Origin: Flavobacterium ginsengisoli
Lineage (GTDB): Bacteria; Bacteroidota; Bacteroidia; Flavobacteriales; Flavobacteriaceae
Direction: 5' to 3'
Length of the DNA stretch: 64,000 nt
NCBI RefSeq assembly: GCF_029625315.1
Contig: NZ_CP121110.1
Span: forward strand, 5,128,501-5,192,500
Shown here piece by piece: positions 37,915 through 47,985 of the stretch. A program made the position numbers and the translations under genes. Under the pieces are notes generated by a model. It saw only the letters and a list, made by a program, of their open reading frames with translations. It searched no databases and was not told the origin of the DNA. Within the stretch, counting starts at the first letter, position 1, and the number at the start of each line of letters is the position of its first letter.

Positions 37915-39749
37915 ATGTTTGATATTTCTGCATTAAAAGAAATGAAGCTTGCTGAGCTTCAAGAAATAGCTAAGTTAGCTAAAACAATAAAGATTACTGG
38001 TGTCAAAAAAGAGACTTTAATTAGTCAGATTTTAGCACACCAAGAGAGCACTAATGCTCCGGCTCAAGCACCTCAAGCAGAAGTAGTTTCTGAAGCCAAA
38101 GATGAAAAACCAAAACGCGCTAGAATTGCTCCAGCAAAAACAAAAGCGACAAATACCAAAAATGCTCCTGTTTTAGAATTTGATGAAGTAGAGGAAACTG
38201 TTCAAAAAAACGATACTGTTGAAACAGTTCAGCCAATTGCAGAAAAGGCAGATGAAGCAGTAGAGGAGAATAAAACACCAATAGCAAAAAAAGAGCCTAA
38301 AGGTGGAAAATTCAATAAACAGGCATATGAGAAGAAAGTAGCGCAGAAAAAAGAAAAAGAAGTAACCGCTACTGAAGAAGTTGTAGAAACAGCTCCATCA
38401 GAATCAATTACTTCTGAGCCAACAGCCGAAACAGCTGAAAAAACTTCACAAATTGCTCCTGCAAAAAGATCAATCCGAATCAGAATAAAAATCAGAACCA
38501 GAACCAGAATCAAAACCCGAATCAGAACCAAAATCAGAACGGGAATGGCAATGGAAACGGAAATCACAATAATCAAAACCCTAACCACAAGAATAAAAAG
38601 AACAATAATAACTTCAGAGATTCGGATTTTGAATTTGACGGAATTATTGAAAGTGAAGGCGTTTTAGAAATGATGCCAGACGGTTATGGGTTTTTACGTT
38701 CATCAGATTATAATTATTTAGCTTCTCCAGATGATATTTATTTATCAACTTCACAAATTAGATTATTTGGTTTAAAAACCGGAGATACAGTAAAAGGAGT
38801 GGTTCGCCCGCCAAAAGAAGGCGAGAAGTTTTTTCCATTGGTTCGTGTATTAAAAATTAACGGTCACGATCCGCAAGTAGTTCGCGATAGAGTTTCTTTC
38901 GAACACTTGACACCAGTTTTTCCTTCAGAAAAATTCAAACTAGCCGAAAAAGGCAGTTCTATTTCAACAAGAATTATAGATTTGTTTTCACCAATAGGTA
39001 AAGGTCAGCGTGGTATGATCGTTGCACAGCCTAAAACAGGTAAAACAATGCTTCTTAAAGATATTGCAAACGCAATTGCGGCTAACCATCCAGAAGTTTA
39101 TTTGATTGTTCTTCTTATTGATGAGCGTCCAGAGGAGGTTACAGATATGCAAAGAAGTGTTCGTGGTGAAGTTATCGCTTCAACTTTCGATAGAGAACCA
39201 CAAGAACACGTAAAAATCGCTAACATCGTATTGGAAAAAGCAAAACGTTTAGTAGAATGCGGTCATGATGTTGTGATTCTTTTAGACTCGATTACACGTT
39301 TAGCAAGAGCATACAACACAGTTCAGCCAGCATCTGGAAAAGTATTAAGTGGAGGTGTTGATGCAAATGCATTGCAAAAACCAAAACGTTTCTTTGGAGC
39401 GACTAGAAATGTAGAAAATGGCGGTTCTTTAAGTATCATCGCAACTGCGTTAACAGAAACAGGTTCTAAAATGGACGAAGTTATCTTCGAAGAATTTAAA
39501 GGAACTGGTAACATGGAATTACAATTAGACCGTAAGATAGCTAATAAACGTATTTTCCCTGCAATCGATCTTACTTCATCTAGTACACGTCGCGACGATT
39601 TATTATTAGACGAGAAAACTTTACAAAGAATGTGGATTATGCGTAAATATCTATCAGATATGAATCCAGTAGAATCTATGGACTTCGTAAACGATCGTTT
39701 CAAGAAAACAAAGAATAACGAAGAGTTTTTGATTTCGATGAATGACTAG
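37915..39749 (+). CDS. rho: Transcription termination factor Rho (frame broken in the linker as sequenced)
   Basis: The two frames together encode about 611 residues. The N-terminal domain (1-45) '[30 protein letters not shown]' is the Rho_N fold. Then comes a long low-complexity linker ending in an Asn/Gln-rich stretch. The RNA-binding and ATPase part (from about 260) has '[39 protein letters not shown]', P-loop '[15 protein letters not shown]', '[12 protein letters not shown]' and '[11 protein letters not shown]'. The frame breaks at A5, 38463-38467; a sixth A gives [11 protein letters not shown] and a continuous protein. Rho is a ring helicase for Rho-dependent termination. Confidence 0.93.
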
Positions 39750-39753
39750 TTAA

Positions 39754-39917
39754 AGTTGCTAAGGTTCTGAGATGCTAAGATTCTAAGTTTTTTAGCTTTG
39801 AGAAAAAGCAAACCAAAAGATATATAAAACAAAAAAAGGATGAGTTTTACTCATCCTTTTTTTATATTCGTTCCTAAGAGAAACTTAGAATCTTAGCATC
39901 TCAGAACCTTAGCAACT
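39754..39917. repeat. Perfect 37-bp inverted repeat enclosing a terminator
   Basis: Arms 39754-39790 and 39881-39917 are exact reverse complements (the first begins AGTTGCTAAGGTTCTGAGAT). The right arm overlaps the last two bases of the M28 gene. A bidirectional terminator sits inside. The same motif family occurs at 34941-35097. Confidence 0.85.
39831..39863. terminator. Bidirectional terminator between rho and the M28 peptidase gene
   Basis: AAAAAAAGGATGAG (39831-39844) pairs perfectly with CTCATCCTTTTTTT (39850-39863) around TTTTA. It serves the convergent rho (plus) and M28 peptidase (minus) transcripts. Confidence 0.9.
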
Positions 39918-40931
39918 ATTTTTTATCAACTACCGGTCTGTTTTCTCTATTTGCCAAATCCCAAGCTACTACAAAAGCAAGTTTAGTTCTTTTGGTTAAA
40001 GCATCGTATTCGATTTTTTGAGGTTCGTCGCCTTTTCCATGGTAATCTTCGTGAACTCCGTTAAAGAAGAAAACTGCAGGAATGCCATGTTTTGCGAAGT
40101 TATAGTGGTCAGAACGCTCATAGAAATGGTTTGGATCTTTTGGATCATTAAATTTAAAATCTAAGTCCATTTTGATGTATTTATCATTTTGAGCCACAAC
40201 TGCATTGTGTAAATCAGATGATAATCTGTCTGCGCCAATTACGTATACATAATTATTTGTGTTTGCATGCTCCACATCACGACGCCCAATCATATCGATA
40301 TTGATGTCTGCAATTGTGTTTGCAATTGGAAACAATGGATTTTCAGAATAAAAACGAGATCCGTGTAAACCATGCTCTTCGCCAGTTACATGAAGAAATA
40401 AAATAGAGCGTTTTGGTCCGTGTCCTTGTTTTTTTGCTTTAGCAAAAGCCTTAGCCATTTCCATAACTGCTACAGTTCCAGAACCATCATCATCAGCTCC
40501 GTTGTAAACTTCCCCATCTTTAATTCCAACGTGATCGTAGTGTGCAGAAATTACCAAAACTTCATCTGGTTTTTCTGAACCTTCAATGTATGCCCAGATG
40601 TTTTCTGAATCAGGCAAATTTTGATTGCGTTTTGCATTCATAAATGTTGCAGGAACAGGCTGGTAATAATCTGAAGCTCCTTTTGGAAAAGAGATTCCAT
40701 TTTTTTGTATTGCTCAATCATGTAAACTCCCGCTTTTTTCTGTCCTTTAGAACCAGTTTCGCGACCTTCCATTTCATCAGAAGCAATAGTGTAAAGCATT
40801 GTTTTAAGATCTTTTTCGCTGATCGCCTTAATGTATTTCGAAGGATCCGAGTTGTCTTTTGATGCTGTTGACTGTGTAGTTTTACAAGAATACGCAGTAA
40901 CAATTAAAAATAAAATGAGTAATTTTTTCAT
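39916..40931 (-). CDS. M28 family metallopeptidase, lipoprotein-like (frame broken as sequenced)
   Basis: Two frames join into about 338 residues. A lipoprotein-type signal ends 'VTAYSC'. The catalytic domain holds the zinc ligands and general base in 'ISAHYDHVG', 'NGADDDGSGT', 'LHVTGEEHGLHGSRFY', 'DINIDMIGRRD' and 'GVHEDYHGKGDE'. M28 enzymes are aminopeptidases or glutamyl-cyclase-like. The break is at T7 (40700-40706); an eighth base gives Q-Y-K-K-N-G-I-S-F-P-K-G-A-S-D-Y-Y. It is convergent with rho and separated from it by the terminator and 37-bp repeat. Confidence 0.9.
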
Positions 40932-40940
40932 TCTAGATAG

Positions 40941-41909
40941 TTAGTGTAAATTAATAAATGTGTAAAGAACGTAAAGGGTCAGTAAAAATAGAATAAAAAG
41001 TGAGTTTATTATAAAGAGCATAACGCTTTTAACAAATGACACTATTCGGGATTCTCCATAAAAACGATGATGTGCAGGATAAAAATAGTAACACATCCAA
41101 ATTGTCCCTACAAATGTTGTTATTGATGATATAAAAGTCAATGGATTATCTTCTCCGAAGAAGCCAATCAGTCTGTCAACGATAAACATGATAAGAAAGA
41201 TCAGTAAAAGGAAAGAGAAATAATGGAGAGTGAAAATTCCATGATCAAAATAATACCACTTTTTTTTGTTGTGAAAAAGCCACAGGAAAAAAGCAAAAAA
41301 TGGCATAATGATGAATAAGATTTTGGGAAGATTGTGAAAAAAAGATTCAATAAACTTTTCTATAATTTCTCTTTTCGTATTGTTTTCAGTTACATGTACA
41401 GCTTTTTCATAAACCCAATACGTAGAAGCATTCAACTTATCGTTTTCTTTTCCATATTTCTGAATAGAATCGATTTCCTTCATCGATTTTAAATGGAAAT
41501 ACTTGTCTGCTTCTTTTTTAGTGAGTCCTTCGGTATTTTTTGCCAGTTCTTTGCTAAGCACTTTTTCACTTTTATCAATATCGCCTTTCACTTTGCTAGG
41601 AAACATTGCAATTAGAAAAAACGTAATAAAACTGATGAAAATATATAATCTAACAGGAGCTAAATAAGATAGACGTCTTCCCGAAAGATATTCTTTAGTA
41701 AGTGTTGAAGGCTTAAAAAGCAGATTTTTTATTGTTTTCCAGAATGCATTTTCATAATGCGTTAAATCTTCGAAAAAATGGATAAATAAATGATGAAAAG
41801 TCTTTCTGGAATCACTGTTTTCTTGTCCGCAGTTAGGACAAAATTTTTGCTCAACAACGTGCCTGCAATTTAAACAGGTTTTGTCTTCTCTAATTTTGTT
41901 GTGTGACAT
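40941..41909 (-). CDS. DUF3667 membrane protein with zinc ribbon
   Basis: A 322-residue protein beginning with a zinc-ribbon 'CLNCRHVVEQKFCPNCGQ' (about residues 12-29). 'TFHHLFIHFFEDLTHYENAFWKTIKNLLFKPSTLTKEYLSGRRLSYLAPVRLY' is the DUF3667 hallmark, and about five transmembrane helices follow in residues 90-320. Function unknown. Co-directional with the M28 gene, 9 bases upstream of it. Confidence 0.8.
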   Translation of the reverse strand: MSHNKIREDKTCLNCRHVVEQKFCPNCGQENSDSRKTFHHLFIHFFEDLTHYENAFWKTIKNLLFKPSTLTKEYLSGRRLSYLAPVRLYIFISFITFFLIAMFPSKVKGDIDKSEKVLSKELAKNTEGLTKKEADKYFHLKSMKEIDSIQKYGKENDKLNASTYWVYEKAVHVTENNTKREIIEKFIESFFHNLPKILFIIMPFFAFFLWLFHNKKKWYYFDHGIFTLHYFSFLLLIFLIMFIVDRLIGFFGEDNPLTFISSITTFVGTIWMCYYFYPAHHRFYGESRIVSFVKSVMLFIINSLFILFLLTLYVLYTFINLH

Positions 41910-41952
41910 TGGTTATTTCAGTTGATTTTGATTTGGTGTAGTTTTTTAGTTT

Positions 41953-42726
41953 TTATTTTTTTAGCACTTCATTTAAGAAAAGCTGTAAATGCTCAAAAGA
42001 TCTTTTTGCCGCAACAGGATTATATGCAGCGCCTTTAGAATTGTCATTTCCAGCTTCTGGATTTGTAAAAGAGTGAACAGAATTAGCATAGTAAATCATT
42101 TGCCAATCAGCTTTAGAATCGCGCATTTCTTGTTGGCAAGAAGCAATTTCTTCTTTAGAAACAAAAGGATCATCGGCACCATGGCAGATTAAAACTTTTG
42201 CATCGATTGTTTCCGTTTTTCTACTAGCGTCTTTTCCTAAACCGCCATGAAATGATGCTACTCCTTTTAGCTTCAAATGCCCACGTGCAGCTTCTAGAAC
42301 TCCAGTTCCGCCAAAACAATATCCGATAGCAACAATATTATCAGCATTAGCTCCAGACTTTACTAATTCTTTCAAAGCGACATCAATACGTTTTTGATAA
42401 GCTTCGAAGTTTGTTTTGTAAAAACCAGCTTGTTTTCCAGCATCTCCAGTATTTTTAGGATAGTTTCCTTCTCCATATATATCGGCGATGAAAACATTAT
42501 AGCCTAGTTTAGATAATTCTTCTGCAATTCCTTTAGAAGCGTTATCAATTCCTAGCCAAGCCGGTAAAAGCAGGATTCCTGGGTTGTTAGCACTTTTTTT
42601 AGCAGATTTAATAAATAAGCCATTTAACTGTTGGTCGCCTTCTGTGTATTTTACGGGTTTTAACTGCGCATTCATGAGGTTAGAAAATAAGATTGCACTA
42701 AATAAAATAGCTATGGAGTTTTTCAT
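41953..42726 (-). CDS. Dienelactone hydrolase family protein
   Basis: A 257-residue alpha/beta hydrolase with a signal-like N-terminus 'IAILFSAILFSNLMNAQ'. The nucleophile elbow is 'AIGYCFGGTGVLEAA' with a Cys nucleophile, as in dienelactone hydrolase. The acid is in 'HGADDPFVSKEEI' and the His in 'YYANSVHSFTNPEAG'. The natural substrate is unknown; export suggests a periplasmic esterase or lactonase. ATG at 42726 (MKNSIAILF) is used rather than the in-frame ATG seven codons upstream. Confidence 0.85.
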   Translation of the reverse strand: MKNSIAILFSAILFSNLMNAQLKPVKYTEGDQQLNGLFIKSAKKSANNPGILLLPAWLGIDNASKGIAEELSKLGYNVFIADIYGEGNYPKNTGDAGKQAGFYKTNFEAYQKRIDVALKELVKSGANADNIVAIGYCFGGTGVLEAARGHLKLKGVASFHGGLGKDASRKTETIDAKVLICHGADDPFVSKEEIASCQQEMRDSKADWQMIYYANSVHSFTNPEAGNDNSKGAAYNPVAAKRSFEHLQLFLNEVLKK

Positions 42727-42773
42727 GATTTCTTCAATTTTTAACAAATATCAGAAATATTATGTTACAAAAA

Positions 42774-42801
42774 AACCTCACAACTAAATTCTTGTGAGGT
42801 T
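42774..42801 (-). terminator. Terminator after the Lrp-type regulator
   Basis: AACCTCACAA (42774-42783) pairs perfectly with TTGTGAGGTT (42792-42801). On the minus strand it is followed by a T-run. Confidence 0.85.
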
Positions 42802-42854
42802 TGTAACGAATATTTTAAAAGAATGTTTTTCTTTTTTATAAAGATATATTTCGT

Positions 42855-43289
42855 TTAAAAGCGCTGACCTAGTTCTACGATAGAATCGGTTTTGTCAATG
42901 CCTGGAATTCCGTCGATTTTTTCATAAAGAATGCGACGCATATGTTCGTGATTTTTTGCTATGATTTTTATGTAGAGTGTAAAAGAACCTGTTACATAAT
43001 AACATTCGGTAATCTCGGGAATTTCTTTAAGCGCTTCAATAATTCGTTCAGAATCAGAATCTTTGTTCAGTGTGAGTCCAGTAAAAGAAGCCCAGTCATA
43101 ACCAATTTTCTTTTCCTGAATAATAGGTTTAATACCACCAATTACACCTTGTTCAATCATTCTGTTAATACGCTGATGCACCATTGTATTTGATATTTTA
43201 AGATTAGTGGCGATAGAAGAAAAAGCCATTCTTCCGTCTTTTTCTAATTCTTTAAGAATACTAATATCAAATTCGTCTAATAATTCCAT
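42855..43289 (-). CDS. Lrp/AsnC family transcriptional regulator
   Basis: A 144-residue regulator: N-terminal helix-turn-helix 'LEKDGRMAFSSIATNLKISNTMVHQRINRMIEQGVIGG' (about 14-51) and C-terminal RAM ligand-binding domain with 'ITECYYVTGSFTLYIKIIAKN'. Lrp/AsnC proteins sense amino acids. It is divergent from the ornithine aminotransferase gene, a common arrangement in Bacteroidota, so control of that gene by arginine or ornithine-related signals is the obvious inference. Confidence 0.9.
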   Translation of the reverse strand: MELLDEFDISILKELEKDGRMAFSSIATNLKISNTMVHQRINRMIEQGVIGGIKPIIQEKKIGYDWASFTGLTLNKDSDSERIIEALKEIPEITECYYVTGSFTLYIKIIAKNHEHMRRILYEKIDGIPGIDKTDSIVELGQRF

Positions 43290-43461
43290 TCAGTAAAAAT
43301 CGTTTAAAAATTGAGTCTTTTGCGATTCATAAAAGTAATTCTTTTTTTTAATAAACTGACAGCTAATCAAATTTCCCCTAAAAAATAAATTTCTCTTTTT
43401 TGAAGTGCTTAATTTTTGTTTTTGACTTTTATTTTGTTACATTTAAGTCAAAATATTGTTT

Positions 43462-43496
43462 TTTGAATTGTTATTTGTTTAATTTTAATATTTTTG
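43462..43496 (+). promoter_or_regulatory. Bacteroidota-type promoter of the ornithine aminotransferase gene
   Basis: TTTG at 43462-43465 and TATTTTTG (TAnnTTTG) at 43489-43496, 23 bases apart, fit the primary sigma consensus of Bacteroidota. The start codon follows 19 bases later, so the leader is very short. The pairing is inferred from the consensus only. Confidence 0.5.
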
Positions 43497-43515
43497 TAGA
43501 AATAAAAAGCATATT

Positions 43516-44766
43516 ATGATAAGTACAGAAAAAGCACTTTCGTCAAAATCAGAAATTTTGATTGAAAAAGAGAATAAATACGGAGCTCATAATTACCATC
43601 CGCTTCCGGTAGTTTTGGAGCGTGGAGAAGGAGTATACGTTTGGGATGTTGACGGTAAAAAATATTATGATTTTTTATCTGCTTATTCTGCAGTAAATCA
43701 AGGTCATTGCCATCCAAAAATTGTGAATGCAATGGTAGAACAAGCTCAGAAACTTACTTTGACTTCTCGTGCTTTTTACAATGATAAATTAGGAAATTAC
43801 GAAGAATATGTAACCAAATATTTTGGTTTCGATAAAGTTCTTCCAATGAATACAGGGGCAGAAGCGGTTGAAACTGCTTTGAAAATTTCTAGAAAATGGG
43901 CTTATGAAGTAAAAGGAATTCCAGAAAATCAGGCACAAATTATTGTGTGTGAAAATAACTTTCACGGAAGAACAACTACTATTATTTCATTTTCAAACGA
44001 TGAAACAGCTCGTAAAAACTTCGGACCTTTTACTGATGGTTTCATTAAAATTGAATACGATAATTTAGAAGCACTTGAAAAGGCTTTAAATTCATCAAAA
44101 AATATCGCTGGATTTTTAGTTGAACCAATTCAAGGCGAAGCAGGAGTTTATGTTCCTTCTGAAGGATATTTAGCGAAAGCGAAAGCCCTTTGCGAAAAAC
44201 ATAATGTATTATTTATTGCCGATGAAGTTCAAACAGGAATTGCTCGTACAGGAAAACTTTTAGCAGTTCATCACGAAAATGTACAGCCAGATGTTTTGAT
44301 TTTAGGAAAAGCAATTTCTGGTGGAGTTTATCCAGTTTCTGCAGTTTTGTGTAATGATGAAATCATGAATGTTATCAAACCTGGACAACACGGATCTACT
44401 TTTGGAGGAAATCCTGTCGCAGCTGCTGTTGCAATTGCGGCTCTTGAGGTTATTAAAGACGAAAAACTAGCTGAAAATGCAGAACGTCTTGGCGTTATTT
44501 TAAGAGACGGATTAAATAAAATCGCTGAAAAAAACAACTTAATTACGCTAGTTCGTGGAAAAGGTCTTTTGAATGCAATTGTAATCAATACAGACGAAGA
44601 ATCGGATCTGGCTTGGGAAATCTGTTTGAAATTTAGAGATAACGGATTATTGGCAAAACCAACTCACGGAAACAAAATCAGACTGGCTCCGCCTTTGGTT
44701 ATGACGGAAGAACAAATAAAAGAATGTCTTGAGATTATTGAGAAATCTTTGAATGAATTTAAATAA
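43516..44766 (+). CDS. rocD: Ornithine--oxo-acid aminotransferase
   Basis: A 416-residue class III PLP aminotransferase converting ornithine and 2-oxoglutarate to glutamate semialdehyde. Characteristic blocks are '[46 protein letters not shown]', '[19 protein letters not shown]', '[17 protein letters not shown]', '[18 protein letters not shown]' and '[17 protein letters not shown]', where the Lys binds PLP. All catalytic positions appear intact. Probably regulated by the divergent Lrp-type gene. Confidence 0.95.
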   Translation: MISTEKALSSKSEILIEKENKYGAHNYHPLPVVLERGEGVYVWDVDGKKYYDFLSAYSAVNQGHCHPKIVNAMVEQAQKLTLTSRAFYNDKLGNYEEYVTKYFGFDKVLPMNTGAEAVETALKISRKWAYEVKGIPENQAQIIVCENNFHGRTTTIISFSNDETARKNFGPFTDGFIKIEYDNLEALEKALNSSKNIAGFLVEPIQGEAGVYVPSEGYLAKAKALCEKHNVLFIADEVQTGIARTGKLLAVHHENVQPDVLILGKAISGGVYPVSAVLCNDEIMNVIKPGQHGSTFGGNPVAAAVAIAALEVIKDEKLAENAERLGVILRDGLNKIAEKNNLITLVRGKGLLNAIVINTDEESDLAWEICLKFRDNGLLAKPTHGNKIRLAPPLVMTEEQIKECLEIIEKSLNEFK

Positions 44767-44840
44767 TTATCGGTTAGATATAAAAATAAAAAAGCGACAA
44801 GTAAAATTGCTTGCTTTTTTTGTAGATCATTTTTTATTTT

Positions 44841-44873
44841 AAAAAGCGACTGTTGTATTACCAATCGCTTTTT
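44841..44873. terminator. Terminator between rocD and the sulfatase cluster
   Basis: AAAAAGCGA (44841-44849) pairs with TCGCTTTTT (44865-44873) around a 15-base loop, followed by T and A runs on both sides. It can serve both convergent transcripts. Confidence 0.7.
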
Positions 44874-44905
44874 GTTATAATTACTAAAAATATCAAAAAA
44901 AGTAA

Positions 44906-46565
44906 TTATTTTTTTAATGCAGCGCCGCCAGGCATTGTTTCCGGTTTCAACTTAAATTTGCTGTATTCTACGACTCCTGTTTTGTCTGCCCAATCAAAAT
45001 ATTTTGCTGAAAGATCATTTACAATTCCAGGATTTTGAGCGAGCAACATTTGTTGTTTCGCCTCGGTCTTTTTCAAGATCATAAAGCTCCCATTGGTATG
45101 ACGGATAAATAGAGACCAATTTCCATTTTCCTTCTCTTACGGCTCTGTTTCCGGCTCTTTCCCAAAATAACGGTGCGCCTCTGTTTACTTCAGAAACATT
45201 GTCAAATAAAACAGGCAACAGACTTTTGCCAGCAAGCGGATTAGAATTTACTCCATTTAGATTTTTAGGATATTTAATTCCTGCCAATTCGTAGAAAGTA
45301 GGAGCAAGGTCAATAATATGACCTGTTCCTTTGTCAATTCTTCCGGCTTTAATTTTTGAAGGATACCAAGCTATAAACGGTGAACTAAAACCTCCTTCAT
45401 GCATATTGTTTTTATAATCCTGTAATGGAGTATTCGATAAATAGGCCCAGTTTTGTTCCTGATAATCAAATGATCCCGAAGTTCCAATAGGTCCATCATT
45501 TCTAACCAAACCTCTTCCTAAGGGATTGTAAGTATTGAATCCGCCTTGAGCACCATTATCAGAAATAAAAATAATCAGTGTGTTTTTGTCTTTTTTAAGT
45601 GCTTTCAGTTTATCTAAAACTTTGCCCACATTCTGATCCATATTATCTACCATTGCGGCATAAACTTCCATTTTTGCTTTCCAGAATTGTTTTTCATCAT
45701 AAGTCAGTTTATTCCATTCTGGAACTTCTGGATCTCTCGGGGCAATAGTTTGGTCTGGTAGTAAAATTCCGTTTTCTTTTAATTTTTTGATTCTTTTTTC
45801 TCTTAAAATGTCCCAACCTTCATCAAATTTCCCTCTGTATTTTGCAATATCAACGGGTTTTGCCTGTAATGGCCAGTGCGGAGCAGTAAAAGCTAAGTAT
45901 AAGAAGAAAGGTTTGTTTTCTTTATTTTGTTCGTCTAAAAAAGTAACAGCGTTATTTCCAATTTCATCTGTAAAATAATAGGAATCATCTTTTGGGTGCA
46001 ATTCCTCGTTATTGCGAATTAATTTTACTGGATAAGGCGTTTTTCCGAAAGGCAAAGGTTTGGTGTCAAAATAATTGGAAGCTCCTTTTAAGATGCCATA
46101 AAATTTATCGAAACCTCTTTGATTTGGCCATTGGGCTTGATCTTCTGAACCAACATGCCATTTTCCTGATAAAAGGGTACTGTACCCGCCCGAACGGAAA
46201 ACTTCTCCTAATGTTAAAGATTCTTTGTTTAAATATCCTTGATAAGCTGGCAGTCCTAAATTGACGTCAAAAAAGCCAACTCCCGCTTTATGCTGATATT
46301 GTCCCGTTAGTAAAGAAGCTCTTGTTGGTGCACAGATAGAGTTATTGTAAAATTCGCGTAGACGAGTTCCTTCTTTTGCCAACCGGTCAAGGTTTGGCGT
46401 ACTAATTTCAGATCCGTAATTTCCTAAATCCGAATAGCCCATGTCGTCAACCAAAATCAAAACGATGTTAGGTTTTGATGCATTATTCTGAGCATTTAAA
46501 TCGTAAATACATCCTGTTCCTGAGAGAAGGAAAGAAAGTAAAATGTTTTTTAGTTTGGTATTCAT
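44906..46565 (-). CDS. Type I sulfatase 1 (frame broken near the C-terminus as sequenced)
   Basis: About 552 residues. A signal peptide is followed by 'KPNIVLILVDDMGYSDLGNYG' (metal ligands DD), the formylglycine motif 'ICAPTRASLLTGQYQHKAG' (C-x-P-x-R), 'LSGKWHVGSE' and 'TLIIFISDNGAQGGF'. An S1-family arylsulfatase-like enzyme hydrolysing sulfate esters in the periplasm. The frame breaks at GCGAGC (45039-45044). Restoring GCAGC gives N-V-A-A-Q-N-P-G-I-V-N-D and a C-terminus to a stop at 44906. ATG at 46565 is preferred over in-frame upstream codons. Last gene of the sulfur locus. Confidence 0.9.
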
Positions 46566-46599
46566 AGTATTATATTTTGTTTTTAAAGCTCTCTTTAAA

Positions 46600-47859
46600 T
46601 TATTTGCTAAAGAGTAAAAAAGCAATGATAAGTGTAATGATGATATTAAATAACTGTGCGATTAAGAAAGTAATCAAAGGTTTTTTGCTATTGTTTTGAA
46701 GCAGATCTTTGAAATTGGTTTCTAGACCAATACTTGTAAAGGCCAAAGCAAACCAAAGGCCCTGAATATTTTTTAAACTTTCCTTGACAGTTTCTCGAGT
46801 TTCGGGTGTAATGAAAAAAGAGAAAACTATAGAGGCGCCAATAAACCCAATAACAAATTTTGGAAAACGTTCCCAGATGACATAAAGTGATGGTTTTGAT
46901 TCTAAAGCTTCTCCCGATTTGTTGTGCGTATAAGTCCAATAAATAGAAATGGCAAAAGCAACAATTCCTAATAAAACATTTTGAGAAAACTTTACAATAG
47001 TACTGATTTTTAATGCCGTTTCGCCAACCAAAGTTCCAGAAGCAACCACGGCGCCAGAAGTATCAATGCTTCCTCCGAGCCAAGCTCCTGTAACTTCTTC
47101 AGGAAAATTAAAGTATTTGGCAATCATTGGCATAAAAATCATCATTGGAATGGCTGTGACCAAAACGATAGAAATTACATAAGATAATTTTTTAGAATCT
47201 CCTTTTATGGCTCCAGAAGTTGCAATCGCTGCCGAAACGCCACAGATAGAAACAGCACTCGAAATCATCAAAGTCAATTCATCATCAATTTTTAATTTTC
47301 GGCAAAGCCAAAAGGCAAAATACCAGACAGATAAAACAACAACCAAAGCTTGAATTAACCCTAAAGATCCTGCTTTTAGAATGTCTGAAAAAATAACAGT
47401 CGAGCCTAATAAAACCAAGCCAATTTTGACAAAAAGCTCAGTTGATAAAGCAGAACGAAACCATTCTGGAAGTTTGAATAAATTTCCAATTATTAATCCG
47501 ATTATTAAACTGAAAATAACTGCTTCCAGATTTAATGCTTTGATTTTTGCATTTCCGGCAAGAATTAGCGCAATTAAGGTAAGGAAATAAATTATTGGAA
47601 ATGCAAGAATGAAATTCCTAACTGATTTTCCAACTAAAAAAGTTCCGATAATTCCAATTAAAAGGAAATAAATAAATTGCAACCCTATAGTTTGAAGGTT
47701 TTTGATTTCGAAAACATTGTTTATTAAGTCTGTTCCGTTTGTCCATTTAAAAAAGGGAACTTCTGGCAGAAAAATAAAAAGTGAAATTCCGATAATGAGA
47801 AAACCGAGAATTACGACGGTCCAATCTTCGTGAATAGTAAATTTTGTTGAGGTTGACAT
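46600..47859 (-). CDS. YeiH family putative sulfate exporter
   Basis: A 419-residue protein with about ten transmembrane helices of the Cons_hypoth698 (PF03601) family. Signature blocks are 'SSAVSICGVSAAIATSGAIKGDSKKLSYVISIVLV' and 'AKYFNFPEEVTGAWLGGSIDTSGAVVASGTLVGETALKI'. Relatives are annotated as putative sulfate exporters or taurine-dissimilation accessory proteins. Here it is placed between two sulfatase genes, consistent with moving sulfate or another sulfur oxyanion released by them. Experimental support for transport direction is thin. Confidence 0.85.
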   Translation of the reverse strand: MSTSTKFTIHEDWTVVILGFLIIGISLFIFLPEVPFFKWTNGTDLINNVFEIKNLQTIGLQFIYFLLIGIIGTFLVGKSVRNFILAFPIIYFLTLIALILAGNAKIKALNLEAVIFSLIIGLIIGNLFKLPEWFRSALSTELFVKIGLVLLGSTVIFSDILKAGSLGLIQALVVVLSVWYFAFWLCRKLKIDDELTLMISSAVSICGVSAAIATSGAIKGDSKKLSYVISIVLVTAIPMMIFMPMIAKYFNFPEEVTGAWLGGSIDTSGAVVASGTLVGETALKISTIVKFSQNVLLGIVAFAISIYWTYTHNKSGEALESKPSLYVIWERFPKFVIGFIGASIVFSFFITPETRETVKESLKNIQGLWFALAFTSIGLETNFKDLLQNNSKKPLITFLIAQLFNIIITLIIAFLLFSK

Positions 47860-47875
47860 TTTGATTTTTTTCTTT

Positions 47876-47962
47876 CCTGCAAGGTTTCCAAAACCTTGTA
47901 GGTATTAAGTAATTATTGGAGTAGTTAAAAACAAACCTACAAGGTTTTGGAAACCTTGCAGG
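47876..47962. repeat. Perfect 28-bp inverted repeat (CCTGCAAGGTTT family)
   Basis: Arms 47876-47903 and 47935-47962 are exact reverse complements. Each arm is itself a dyad (CTGCAAGGTTT nn AAACCTTGTAG), so it can make two hairpins. A second copy is at 51869-51945, also inside the sulfatase locus. Confidence 0.9.
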
Positions 47963-47985
47963 AGAGGAGTATTTATATTTAAAGT

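Noticed and set aside
38229..38588. Minus-strand open frame opposite rho
   Set aside because: Shadow of the repetitive linker-coding region, with Val/Ile/Ser-rich complement composition.
37915..38670. Programmed frameshifting in rho
   Set aside because: An A-tract could in principle slip, but many unrelated genes here carry similar homopolymer indels, so sequencing error is simpler.
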